A stretch of 64,000 bases of DNA from Phascolomyces articulosus. Lineage: Eukaryota > Mucoromycota > Mucoromycetes > Mucorales > Lichtheimiaceae. Of the stretch, positions 1 through 11,236 are shown piece by piece. The DNA is taken from positions 1 through 64,000 of the forward strand of contig JAIXMP010000008.1 in NCBI GenBank assembly GCA_025677815.1, in the 5' to 3' direction. Below the pieces are notes generated by a model. That model did no database searches. It had not been told where the DNA came from and saw only the letters and a program-made list of their open reading frames with translations. The translations under genes and the position numbers were made by a program. Position 1 is the first letter of the stretch. Each line of letters begins with the position of its first letter.

Positions 1-1260
1 TAAATATTTATATGGACGCACCATAATGCATGCATAAACTTCATATATATTTTTTTGTGGAAGATGTTGCATAACAGTTGGTGTGGCACTTGTAGAGTAC
101 TTTTTGAGTCGTCTAACTTATTAACCTTGCTTCATCCCAAGCAAACAAAATTTCCAATTTGGTTTTTTCAAGAATCAAATGATGAATATATATATATATA
201 TGGTAAACTTAGATCGAACATCTATTTAATCAAGCCATCCCAATAAACTTTTATTTCATTTTGAATTAAAACTCCATTTCCTTCATTTGGCGTACAGTAA
301 TAAGTAGTATGCATTTTGGGAAAGTTGTCCCAGCTGCCAAATGCTGTATATATGTATAGTTTGTTATCATAATAACGTCAACACCGGGTTGTTTTATAAT
401 AAATTCTAATATACTTTTCTTTTTAGTAAAATAAAATTTGAAAGCTACTTCACAATGTAATCTTCCCATTCTTTATTCCAAACAGGTCTCCACAAAACCA
501 ACCAATTATTGTTCGGTGTGTTTCAAAGCTTATATAAAAATCCACATTATATTGGTAGTAGTAGAATCATGATGAACGTTTAATGTTCTTTCAATTTCGA
601 ATCGTTATACATAAACCTCCATTGCAATAGACGAATAAGATAATCGGAGGTGTCCTTGATGGATTTAGGGCGTTTTGGAAATATAGATATCGCCAAGCAG
701 AGCAAATTATGACGAAAATATCATCCAAGGCTTGAACAGCGTATGTAGAGCCAGACAGACTTACTCCATAATATAAAGTAATCATTGTAATAATAATTTA
801 TGTGCAAGAAATCAAAAGGAAATAGTATCTTGTGAGGGAAAAATCAAAATAAATGATATAAAGCGTTACTTACCATCAAAGTCCATGCCAGTTTCAGCAA
901 GAACCTCTTTCCTAGTTTTTTTTTTAGTTTTTTTTTTTCTTTTTCAATGGAAGATTATGTAATTCAGTAATATCGCATTTGTTGTTTTTGTTCAAATGTT
1001 TTCTGTGATCTATAAACGGTTAAAAGAGGATCCCCAACTAATGATGGATAAATACACTAGGGAAATGGATAATAGTATTAAAACAGCTACTTGTATATAA
1101 AAAAAAACAGCTATGGAGTAGATAGAAAAATATTATTCGACGCGATGATAAATAAAATTTGACAGTGCTCCCCTAAAAAAAACTTGGTTCTTGTATAAAA
1201 AAAATCTCACCAAATGAGTTCAAAGAAAAAAAAACAGTAATAAAACGACTTCCTAATGCC
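1..1260. other. Left edge, no complete gene
   Basis: AT-rich DNA with no gene I can complete. On the minus strand, 911-874 looks like a 38-nt exon (frame KEVLAETGMDFDG) bounded by TAG and GTAAGT. A 64-codon open frame lies further down at 785-591, containing SGSTYAVQALDDIF. The two could be exons of one decayed gene, but I cannot identify the family or find the remaining exons. Confidence 0.3.
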
Positions 1261-3310
1261 GTGTCAAAACCTTCATGTTTTGGATTCAATCCTTCTACTA
1301 TGTTGTCGTTAAAGCATTGTAAGAAAATACAGGTCGATGAATGTTTTCATACCTTGTGTGCCGCAGATTGGATCTCACCTGATGCATTGGCCACAGCTCT
1401 CGTCACTGAATTTAGTTTTGACGATATGATCAATATGATCAATTGAGATCATCAGATCGGAAAGAATTCATCCAGCCCTAACATTCAAATATATGCTGAG
1501 AAAGTACAGCTATACAACAATACTCCTGATCAACTAAAAAAAACTGAAAGTTGCCTATAATAACGAAAAACGCATGATTGTCTTACAAAAAGCACAACAA
1601 GAAGCACAAGATGCACAGTAGGTCACTAAATATAAGAGCCTTACTCATGGTGCTTCTCTCGTACGTTGGAGATCCGAACAGTTTATAAATTCTCTTATAA
1701 GTAGTTCAACATCAGCAAAGGATTCTCCTGTTGACCATGGTGAACCATCCAACACATCCAACATTCATGCAGCAACCCAACCTGCTGTTGACCACGATGA
1801 ATTATCCCACTCATCTAATGTAGATGCAATAAATAATAATGAGGCTACTCAAGATGAGGATGCTTTAATAATGTTAGAGGGTGTAGATGAAAACGATGAT
1901 GAAGCGTCATCCAAGTTACATCGCTGGATTTATGACTTGGTAAGCATAAATGCTTGTTGGATGGGTTAGCTTATTAATTAAAAAATTGGAAATCTAAACT
2001 CATTCATTTATGTTAGATTCTTGGAAAAGAAGTGAAAAATAACGTGTGGGATGGAACGAAAAACCAGACAAAATAATATGATCGAGACTTTTCGCCGTAA
2101 CTTATAGTGAGATTTTATCCAAAATGAATACTTTATAGCTCATAAGAATCAGCTCTTCGAGTAGATTCGAATGGTACCAGACGTTAAACAACGTGTCTTA
2201 CCATCTTTTACAAACATATGACCCGCAAAAACATTATGCACATGTGTGCACTTCGGTACATTTACACAAATATTTTTGAAAAGAAAAAAAGCTGGATATT
2301 AAGGAATATACCTCATTCCTAATATTTAATGTCAGTTTATCATTATCTTACATTATCAATAACGTGGAAGGTGGAATGAGTTGTTACTTCGGGCCATGTT
2401 TTTCAAAAACCAAATGGTCATATATTCAAGGATAAGGCAAATACGGATTTAATACAAACAAATACCAGTATGTCGAAGAGATATTTGATAGTATTGAGTG
2501 TTTTGGTAGTGCTAGTCTATAATACACATAAAATCTTTGATTACTAAATTTATCAAAATATTATACAGGATTGGAAATGTCAAATATTGGCAAGAAAAAC
2601 ACAAAAATAACCTTTCAGAGTTGGATTATTTCATGTGGATGTACCCCATCTTCCAGGTCTTATTCCGCAATCTAGACAATTTAAAAGTAAAAACGTAATT
2701 TAGTCTGGCTTTCTTGTGTGGGTATGTTTTTCCTCCTTTTTTTTTTTTGTTGTCATTACTAATTCAGTGATATTATCTTTTTGACTTAGAGGAGAGATAA
2801 CATCAACTCCAAGTAAAATTACTCGGCGCTATATAAAAGAAAAAGATGACGTTGATTCCTCAACATCTACGTTTGACCGGAAGATCGATTTGATCATATC
2901 ATTTAATGACAAGGATTATGTCTTAATCAGCGTTGAGTGGAAAAAGTCATCGGCTTCAAGCAATACCATGATCTTACAACAAACAAAAAACATGAGAGTA
3001 AACAAGTGTAGCTGTTATAGACTAAACCCAAGTCTATAGTAGTTTTCTAGGTCAATTTATGATACAGTAGAAATAAAAGTAGTGTGGAAGTGAAAGAGGA
3101 GTTAAAAGATTTATTTTTATTGATTTGGACTTAAAGGCTATTTATACCCCTAAGCCTTTGTACAAATCGAGCCTTGATCCTTAGACTCAAGTTAACCTTA
3201 ACTAGAATACCGGTAACAGTAATTTGGTGCAACTTACGAAACTCACATTTACAGAAATTGAAAGAGAAGATCTACTTGTAGTGTGGATCTTGCTGTGCGT
3301 GTAGCAATTT
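1261..3310 (+). pseudogene. Decayed multi-exon gene with a PD-(D/E)XK-like motif
   Basis: Several coding-like stretches lie in order on the plus strand, with stops between them. They are 1261-1446; about 1620-1937 (acidic, Asn/Ser-rich); about 2585-2690, containing the string SELDYFMWMYPIFQVLF; and about 2791-3012. The last has an Asp in KIDLIISF and an E-x-K in SVEWKK, followed by QQTKNMRVNKC. A D followed by E-x-K on adjacent strands is the pattern of PD-(D/E)XK nuclease-like folds. The overall layout resembles a family of uncharacterised Mucoromycota proteins repeated many times per genome; this resemblance is from memory. The frame is interrupted at 3013 by a candidate LTR and continues downstream after a short open stretch. 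The many stops argue for a dead copy. Confidence 0.5.
3013..3218. mobile_element. Candidate solo LTR (206 bp)
   Basis: The segment starts TGTTA and ends TAACA, the inverted TG...CA ends typical of LTR retrotransposons, and it has a TATTTATACCCC stretch in the middle. It interrupts the open frame ending ...NMRVNKC. If the segment and one flanking pentamer are skipped, the same frame stays open for about 28 more codons. The flanking pentamers are GTAGC (3008-3012) and GTAAT (3219-3223), which match at only 3 of 5 bases, so the target-site duplication is imperfect. No second LTR or internal domain is nearby, so if it is an LTR it is a solo one. Its orientation is unknown. Confidence 0.5.
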
Positions 3311-3331
3311 TGAAACTTTTATATGTAATAA

Positions 3332-3559
3332 GAAATTGAAGAAGCAGTATTGGAATGGATGGATATTAATGAAAGTAAACGTATACCTATGTCATGGACC
3401 ATGATTATGCAAAAAGCAAGCAAAGTAGCAGAACAACGAGGAATTGATTTCAAAGGGTCAAATGGATGGATGGATCGATTTGTTGCACGGCATGACTTGA
3501 AGAAACGTTTGGTGAAAAAGAAAGTCAACAAACCTATTACTTCTGAACAAAAACAGTCG

Positions 3560-3562
<3 letters not shown>
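3332..3562 (+). pseudogene. CENP-B/Tc5-type HTH fragment of a pogo/Tigger-like transposase
   Basis: The frame opens after a stop at 3329 and runs to a stop at 3560-3562. The protein contains LEWMD, then RIPMSWTMIMQKASKVAEQ, then FKGSNGWMDRFVARHDL. This pattern (W, P-S-W-x-M-I-x-x-K-A, then S-x-G-W-x-x-x-F-x-x-R) is the HTH_Tnp_Tc5/CENP-B DNA-binding domain found in pogo, Tigger and jerky-type proteins. No DDE catalytic domain follows; an AT microsatellite begins at once at 3563. It is either a transposase remnant or the first exon of a degraded gene. It directly abuts the relic and LTR upstream, which suggests a graveyard of insertions. Confidence 0.6.

Positions 3563-3592
<30 letters not shown>
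3563..3592. repeat. (AT)n microsatellite
   Basis: About 15 perfect AT units directly follow the stop codon of the HTH fragment. Similar short AT runs occur in introns and spacers across the window. Confidence 0.95.
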
Positions 3593-3594
<2 letters not shown>

Positions 3595-4581
3595 CAATCT
3601 CATTACATAACATTTCTTGGATATGATTTTAAGTTTTTGAACTTTATCCTGTGGATATCAAAAAAAAATATCATTAGCTCTTTTTTTTTACTCTCTTCAT
3701 TATTGTATATCACACACATATCATGCATCATTCTCCTTTTTCTACACTTTTATATGTTTTCCAACCATTATGTTCTATTGTTTTTCATTTTTCACCAATT
3801 CTCATCGCTTTTAATCTCTTAATAAAAAAAACAGCCTTTATACATATTCCCTGATATAAAAAACAGTTCTAACCTTATTATAGTTATCTACACGATATAT
3901 TCTACGTATCGAGGAGAAGAAAGGGAATAATGAAACTATGGCATTATAAGGTATATATAAGATGCCTACATACTAACCAAATAAAATACTGAAAAAAAAA
4001 GCTTGTTTCATCCAATTATTGTTCATCCCAGGATTATTTTTTTTAAAAAAATTAAGTTGATTTTCTATAAGGTATTTTGTTAAAAAATTGTATTTTTCAA
4101 ATATAATAACACCTTCTTGCTCATATATTATCAACTTTGTTGGCATGAAAGAGCTTAATTGGTACGATACTATGCATCAGGCACCACAACACTTCTACTA
4201 AATGTATGTGACTGTATACTATAATAGATTATGGTTACAAATAAAATAGCGTTCTGTAATCACCAAAAGATTGCTCGTGGCGTCACAATATTATTTTCTG
4301 TGTAAACATATCAGAAACTACTACTACTAGACGTGATCAAGGTAGCACGCAAACGAAAGTACCTCCCAATATATTAGTTTATATGATATGAAAATCAATA
4401 CGTTGTTTCCAATTCTTTATTTGAGCAAAAGTAATGTTAAAAGAATACCATCACCAGGAAAGGGTATGATAGAGGGAGTTAATATAGCTAATCCATGATG
4501 CGTATTTGTAAAACGTGCAAGATAATGTATGAGTTTTTTTTGGGGGGGGAAGTCACTGTGGATGGAATGGATTTCTCTTCT
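3593..4581. other. AT-rich spacer, no gene seen
   Basis: The open frames here are rich in Ile, Phe, Leu and Tyr and follow base composition. I see no splice-site structure or recognisable motif. Confidence 0.6.
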
Positions 4582-4797
4582 TCAGATGCAGAAAACCGCA
4601 AAAATGAAGTTCGGCGTTGCCTTCGCAACCACCGCACAAGAAGCAACTCCTAAAAGTGCTGCACCAGAATGGAACCCTCCAAAGATGAGTGAGCAAACTA
4701 CGGCAACTGCCGCTGCAATGCCAATCGATATCCAAAACTCTTTGCCTGAAACGATAGCAGACAGTTTCAAAAAAAGTCGAGTAGGACACACCATCAT
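4582..4797 (-). CDS. Possible small two-span membrane protein
   Basis: This 71-codon frame starts with MMVCPTRLF and has a stretch of higher GC than its surroundings. It carries an Ala/Gly/Val-rich hydrophobic region (IGIAAAVAVVCSLIFGG, then ALLGVASCAVVAKA) that would make two membrane spans around a short GFHSG loop. I do not recognise the family. The frame is also open upstream to 4854 without a better ATG. The opposite strand has an overlapping 98-codon frame, so the coding strand is uncertain. The minus strand looks better because of the regular hydrophobic pattern. Confidence 0.35.
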   Translation of the reverse strand: MMVCPTRLFLKLSAIVSGKEFWISIGIAAAVAVVCSLIFGGFHSGAALLGVASCAVVAKATPNFIFAVFCI

Positions 4798-4854
4798 TGT
4801 CCTTTTTTCTTCTTGTTGTTTGTAAACCAGAAAGAAAATTTGCGAAAAAAGCAA

Positions 4855-5399
4855 CGGATGTAAAAAGAAACAAGATCTTTAATATATGGTAAATTAAAAA
4901 AAATGATAAATTATTATTACTAGTTACGATACTATCATAAGAAAGCATTCGCATCAACAATAGTTACATTGTATTTTTTATTTTATTTAGGCATATATTA
5001 TAATAATAATAAAATAACAGTCACCACTTTTTCATTACCTTGCTAAATAACATTGTAGCTTGCAGTTCGATAAATGTATATAAATATTCCAGGATGTTGT
5101 TTAATCGTATATTAAAGAACTACTGTATTCCTCCATGTATATCAAGCTATTCTCATTAATAGTTTTAAGTTCTCATCAATATTGAACAAAGTGGTGAATA
5201 GTTATGCGTGGATGATGTTTGACCAACACCAATTATTTACAGACCAAAATCTGCCAACATCTGTCTATGAATTAACATGAGTGTAAATAAGAAACCATAA
5301 TAATTACTACCAACAAGGAATTGCTACACAGCCAATGGAAAATAGTTAGAAAATTGTTAGTGACCATTTGGGGGGGGGATGATGATAATAGAGAAAATT
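4855..5399. other. Spacer, no gene seen
   Basis: AT-rich, with no recognisable frame, RNA gene or repeat. It separates two small hydrophobic minus-strand ORFs. Confidence 0.6.
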
Positions 5400-5594
5400 C
5401 TACCAATCCACTCTAACAGAATAGATTACAGAAGCAGTAGCACACACACCTAAAGAAAGAAAAGCTGAGAAGGAGGTTGTCCAAATATCCCCGGTACGTA
5501 GACTCAGATTAATAATTATACTTACACCAAGAAGAATCTTAATAATTAAATTTGATTTATCAACAATTTGTAGGTTTTCGAATATCTGCTTCAT
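5400..5594 (-). CDS. Possible small membrane protein
   Basis: An ATG-initiated frame of 64 codons ending in a stop. It has two hydrophobic stretches, IIKILLGVSIIINLSL and FSAFLSLGVCATASVIYSV, separated by a short polar turn (RTGDIW). It resembles the small two-span ORF about 0.6 kb away on the same strand in general build (LGV...A...V in the second span), but I cannot show homology. No family is recognised and a spliced partner exon is possible. Confidence 0.3.
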   Translation of the reverse strand: MKQIFENLQIVDKSNLIIKILLGVSIIINLSLRTGDIWTTSFSAFLSLGVCATASVIYSVRVDW

Positions 5595-8500
5595 ATATCT
5601 AGTAAGTTCACAACGACTATTAGTATATACACTACAGAATAATCTGTGTTGTTGATATATTATTATGCCTTATTACGTGTTTGTACTTGTGGTACAGATA
5701 GTATAGAACGAACAATAATATACTTCTCTTATTGAAATGATAAATAATCCAAAGAACTTTTATGCAGGTGAGATAAAATACTGAACAAATGGGAACTTCT
5801 GATATTCATCTAAAATGGAACCATGTTTTTAATGCAATCCATGCTGATAAGAATTAGTCAGATATTAGTTTTTTATTATCTATATATACATATTGTATAG
5901 CAATAAAGGATACCAAAGAAGAGCTAAATAAACTGACAAAAAAATATGGTATCCATATTAAGAAAACCATTTCCCATCTAATGCAACTGATATTGCGTTC
6001 AATTTAGTATTGAGGGCTGATGGATTTAACATTGATCATTATAGATATGCAATATGTACTACTTCCTGCTGAGCAAATTACTGCCAGCTCAGCACTATAT
6101 AAATATACATTTCATCGTTATTCTCATTTTGGTATTATTCTTCAAATCACTTATTATCGTGATATGATCGAATATTTTTTTAAAAAAAAAGTCGCTAGCT
6201 GTATATACACACTATATAAATTATTTTTAATGTAGTTTTTTTTTTTTACATCATATAGAAATCTATTCCAATAAAGGAACCAATGGATTTAGTATCCGAT
6301 GAAAAACTCCCATATCATGACAACACGTGAATGTACTTATTCTTCCTTTGTCTTTTTTTTGCATATATATAATACATATTAACTAGTAGTAGGTAAAAAA
6401 TATCATTGTTTGGCAAGACCTGGTCTGTCTGCACGCCTGTGTATCCAGTACCAGGATTTATCACATCACGCTTATAATGATGATGTATATAATACATAAT
6501 GTATTATTGTTCTCATATCATTTGTTCATCGGGAACATGGAGGATGATTATTTGAGTCTCATCATCACTAATCAATTATATATAGTTAAAATCTTCCCCC
6601 AACACCATATTTCTTTTTTTATATATAAATGAGCCACCCATCATAAAATGATAATTTAGGATATGTTTTCTTCTCCTCATCCTTGATCCAATTTTGGTGG
6701 TATTAAAAAAAAAGTGATCGTAGTACAACAACAACAACAGCCAAAAAAAAAAAAAAGATAAATAATAAATCATTGTGTATATTTTTTTTAAAAACTCTCA
6801 TTCAGGGTCTCTATTATTTGTAAATATGAAGTAATAAAAGCAAACAACAAACTTTTCATCATTCATTTCCCTCCACCCCTATTTACTCTTATTCTTCTTG
6901 AAAATGTGTAAATTCTTCTTTATGCTATCATACATAACATAATACTAGTAAATGCATTTCCAAGTGGGATAAATGCTTCATGCATGCTTGTAGTCTGTAT
7001 ATGCCCCGCGCTTTTTTTATGTTGTGCTACAACAGTTTAAGATGGGTCCACATAATATAAGAATAATAATATAAATCAAAAGAATCTGTATAATGGGTAT
7101 GTAGATATATATATATATATATATATATTATTTTATTATAGGGTAATACCTGAACTTGGAACGGGGACATATAATAAGATTTGGTATATATATGAAAGCT
7201 CATCAATAACTTTGTAACCGGGGAAAAATAAAAATGAAAACGTGGACCCACAGATCGCTCAGGTCTTTCTTTAAAAAAAAGCGAATACTTTAAAATTCTC
7301 TTCTCATCAGTCGATTTTCGCACGAACATATATATATATATATATAACTGGTTGCCTTATTCATACCATGACACATTATATTTTTACATTTATTATAATG
7401 CAGTGCAATTGTTTCATTCCCATTTTATCTGGTGTAGCAGAACAAAATACTTGTTTTTTCACTTTATAATATTGTTTTGAATAACATATAAACTGTTTCA
7501 CAAAGAAGGAAGGGTGAAATAGAATAAATTGGTTGTGTGCTGGCAACACTATTATTTGAGTACTTCTTTTCAATCAAACATATAATTTGGATATAATGTT
7601 GTTCTCTAAATTCAATATATACATAATAACGACAGATTCCAGTATAAAATAATAGTTACTAACTACAACAATATAATGGCGGGAAAAACGACCATAATAC
7701 CAAGTTAAACAAAAAAAAGTCTTATGACCATGAGTCATTGTTTTGATTTATCATAAAATAATGATATGTGGTTCACTAATTAAAAACATAATACATCATG
7801 AATAGAAAACTCAGAACTCAAATAGTTAAAGGAGTATATTCTCTATTAAACAATAATCGTGAACAAGAAGAAGCATCGGAATAGAAATTTTGCTTCTATT
7901 TGTTGTCATAATAATAATCAATTTATGGATAAGTAAAGTAAACAAAAGGAGATTATAATAAAAAAAAAAGGGTAAAGAAGAATTCATTAGCCATTTATAA
8001 TAACAAAGAAGCACGTATCGGATATCAGATTTCGGATGGTAGTTAATTTTTCTAACCCCCTTTTTTTTTTCTTCAGGAAGAAATGATAGATTCAACAAGT
8101 CAATGTCCTACTACTACTACATCATCATCATTCTATTCAGCCACGTTCTTGGCGGAAAAGAATCTTACTGGTCTTTTTTTTTTATGATTTCGATTTAGAA
8201 ATTATATTTGTAACATTTTATCGTACAATAAACAAATAACTAACTATATAAATATAAAAACACGGAGAAGAAGCGATTAAAGTAATGTGTTTCGTTTTCT
8301 TATTTTGGACCCGTCAATCTTGAAACATCCGATCTTTTTTTTTTTTTTTTTACATTCCATGGAACAAGATGGTACATTTTACATCAAAAAAATTGACTTT
8401 TTTTTTTAGATGATTAGATTGAACTGTTATTTTTATTATTACATTATATACAAAAAAAGAAAGGATTAATTAATATTTTTTGAGAGGACAAATAGATTCT

Positions 8501-8866
8501 ATACGTGAAATAATAATTATGATAGTGATAAAAAGATAGATGCATATACAAAATTGGGGATAGTAATAGTAGCTACAAGTTGCATTCAGGATAATAATAA
8601 TAATAATATTACAAGAAGTTTAACAATAAAAGGTTCATTTTTTTGGGGGGTATGAAATATATGAGATCAAGAAGAAAAATAAGGAATTGTTTATACAGGA
8701 AGATGCAAAGAGAGGGGTAAGGGTATCATTGATGCAAATATAAAAAAAAAGTTAAAATAATAAGAAATATAAAATAAATAAATAATAAAAGAAACGAGAG
8801 AATAAGAGTTATATATGTAAGTGGAAGTAGTAATAGAAGTAAATTGCTGTTTGTTGTCGAAGAAAT
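5595..8866. other. 3.3-kb AT-rich region, no gene seen
   Basis: Many homopolymer and AT runs. The short open frames have extreme Ile/Tyr/Phe/Lys content and no recognisable motif. 8650-8866 probably holds the 3' UTR of the APP1-like gene that ends at 8867. Confidence 0.55.
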
Positions 8867-11236
8867 CTAAGGTTGTTCGTCTAAGGAATTCCATAATGCA
8901 TCTCGGATAAGAGGATCACTTCGAAGAATTTCAGCATCTTGAAATGCTTCAATATCAACACTGCATTGTTGTTTTGCTTTGGAGATTTTAGATTGTAAAG
9001 AAACTGAAGCAATAGAAATCAAATCACCTAAAGTAGCAGCACGACGCCCTTCTGAATCATTACTATTGATGCTATTCGGTGGTCGTTGTTGTTGTTGTTG
9101 TTGTTGTTTATTGTTGATGTTGTTGTTATTATTCTTGTTGGGCGTAAACATCGACGTCATGGCTGTAAATGTATTTCGTCGTGCCAATAAAGAAGATTGT
9201 TGTTGCTGTTGTTGATCCTCTTTTTTCTTATTAGATGAGACATCTCGAATAAATATCTTGAGTATACGACCAGGATAATCTGCGGCAATGCCTGCATATA
9301 TTTCCAAATCAATTTCTCCAGAATCACCAATCAGAACAAATTGGCGTTCAGGGAAATCTTTAAGAATTTGTATAATAGCATCACGTTTGGCACGACCAGG
9401 TACTTCGATTAAACGAGCCAAGATTTTACCATCTACTCGTAAATGCATACTACCAGGTGGAAAACCCCATGTTTTTAAAAATCGATCCAACATGGGCATC
9501 AACTGGAAAGGACTATTTGAAACATAATGAAAAGAAGCACCTTGATTATACTAATATATAAAAAAAAATGTAATTTTCTGAATTAGGAACTCTTTCAAAA
9601 AATAAAAATAAAATAACCCCCCTTAAAATAAATAAGCTTAATTACCCAATGCATATAGGCATCCGCCATCCCTGGTACATCGCGTGATGGTTTGAAAAAG
9701 GTATTTGATAATACAGTTCTTGCACCGGCCAAAATTTGTGTATCCTTGATTGTATCGTCAATATCTGAAATAATGGAAATACCTTTGGGTTCAATTAAAC
9801 TGACATGCCCAAATGTTGGTTTAAATGTTGAACATTCAGTACGTAATCGAAGAATACGTGTAGTACATTGATCATGTTTTTTAGCCCATGATTGAACTTC
9901 ACTATCAGGTATAATAATTTTACCACTCATAAATCCAGTACTTTCTGTTTTGACAGTAGTACTATACTTGGATGAAGTGGATGAGGAAGAAGATGATGAT
10001 GATGAGGATGAGGATGTAGTGGAGGATGTAGGTGAATGATGGGTTGTATTCGTATTTTCGTCTACTGAAGAAGTGGTGGAGGATGAAGAAGATTCTAATG
10101 AACCAATAGCAGCATGATATCGATCAGAATGATAATAAAAATCGTCTGTAGGTGAAGAAGATGTAGAAAGACCACTATAATTTCCAGAGGAAGAATCCGA
10201 TGAAGAGCGGAGGGAAGTAGTAGACGCGGAGTAAGGTCTTCGACCACCATCTAACACTGTGGAGAGGGGATTACCCGGACGAAGAGTCAATACTGGATCG
10301 ATCATTGGTTGAATTATTCCTGAAGGACTATTATTATTATTATCGTTATTATTAAAGTTGAAATGTTGATCAATGTAAAAAAAATCATCAGTGAACTTTT
10401 TTTCATTATCGTCGTCAGCAGATGAGGATTGAAAGCCTGAGTCATTCGACCCAGCCGAACTTCGGCGAGTATATGATGGTTGTGGCGGTAACATCGGTTC
10501 ATCTATATAATCCTCATTGTTGTTTTTGTTGTTGTTGTCAATGGGATCCGTTTGTTCGTCGTCACTCAAATCTTCAAAATTTCTTTCTTCAATAGATGTT
10601 GCACCATCAGCATGGATTGTGAACTTTTTATTACGTTTATTTTTTGCCATGAAATATTTAAATCGTTGTTCGAAACGAGCTGAAGCGGGTCGATCAGCTG
10701 AAGACTCCCCAGCAAAGTTTTTGGTAACACCTATTATTTTAAAAAATAAACGATGAATATTTCGCTGTCATTGTCATTGTTACCTTAACTATAATAAAAT
10801 AAATATTTACTTACCCATATATACTTTTTGTTTAGTAGTAGAAACATTATGAGATAATGCCCATCCTTTCGTTTGAACAATCCATTGAGAAGGATCTAAT
10901 ATATATATATATATATATATATAATGATCATGGGTATGAAATAAAATAAAAAAAAGGTTATGAGTGAGTGGCGTGAGTAATAAAGATAAGGATAGATCTA
11001 TTCTAAAAAGTATCTTATTATTTACCTTGTGGGTTACGCATGGCATAAGTGGGAAATAATACAGCTTCACGATCTGATGACTTTGTGATAGTATCGTCGG
11101 ACGATTCTTTTATTGATGTTACTGCATTAGTAAATGATGGTGCTGGAATACTAGAATTATCTGTATCCGTAGGTGAATTAGGGAAATCAAAATCATTTGG
11201 TTGAAAGATTGATTGATAATTTTCGGATTGGATCAT
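8867..11236 (-). CDS. APP1: Phosphatidate phosphatase APP1-like (DUF2183)
   Basis: Four exons on the minus strand: 11236-11026, 10895-10815, 10730-9646 and 9550-8867. Together they encode about 686 aa. App1 is a Mg2+-dependent phosphatidate phosphatase that makes diacylglycerol and associates with cortical actin patches and endocytic membranes. The catalytic motif DIDDT (DxDxT) is at about residue 420, followed by the conserved block GMADAYMHW. After the intron come HYVSNSPFQL, the GKILARLIEVPGRAKRD region and FVLIGDSGEIDLEIY, all typical of the DUF2183 core. The N-terminal third is acidic, then Ser/Asn-rich, and the C-terminal part has Gln tracts. The start ATG at 11236 is the first in frame. 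The APP1 identity is strong; the low-complexity lengths are not conserved. Confidence 0.92.
10899..10922. repeat. (AT)n run in APP1 intron 1
   Basis: About 12 AT units lie next to the acceptor of the first intron. Other long AT runs sit in introns of the kinesin-like gene (16493-16518) and of SPT5 (about 18998-19018). Confidence 0.9.

Noticed and set aside
6020..8098. Several 60-100-codon frames in the gene-poor left region
   Set aside because: They are dominated by AT-rich codons, lack motifs and overlap each other in different frames.
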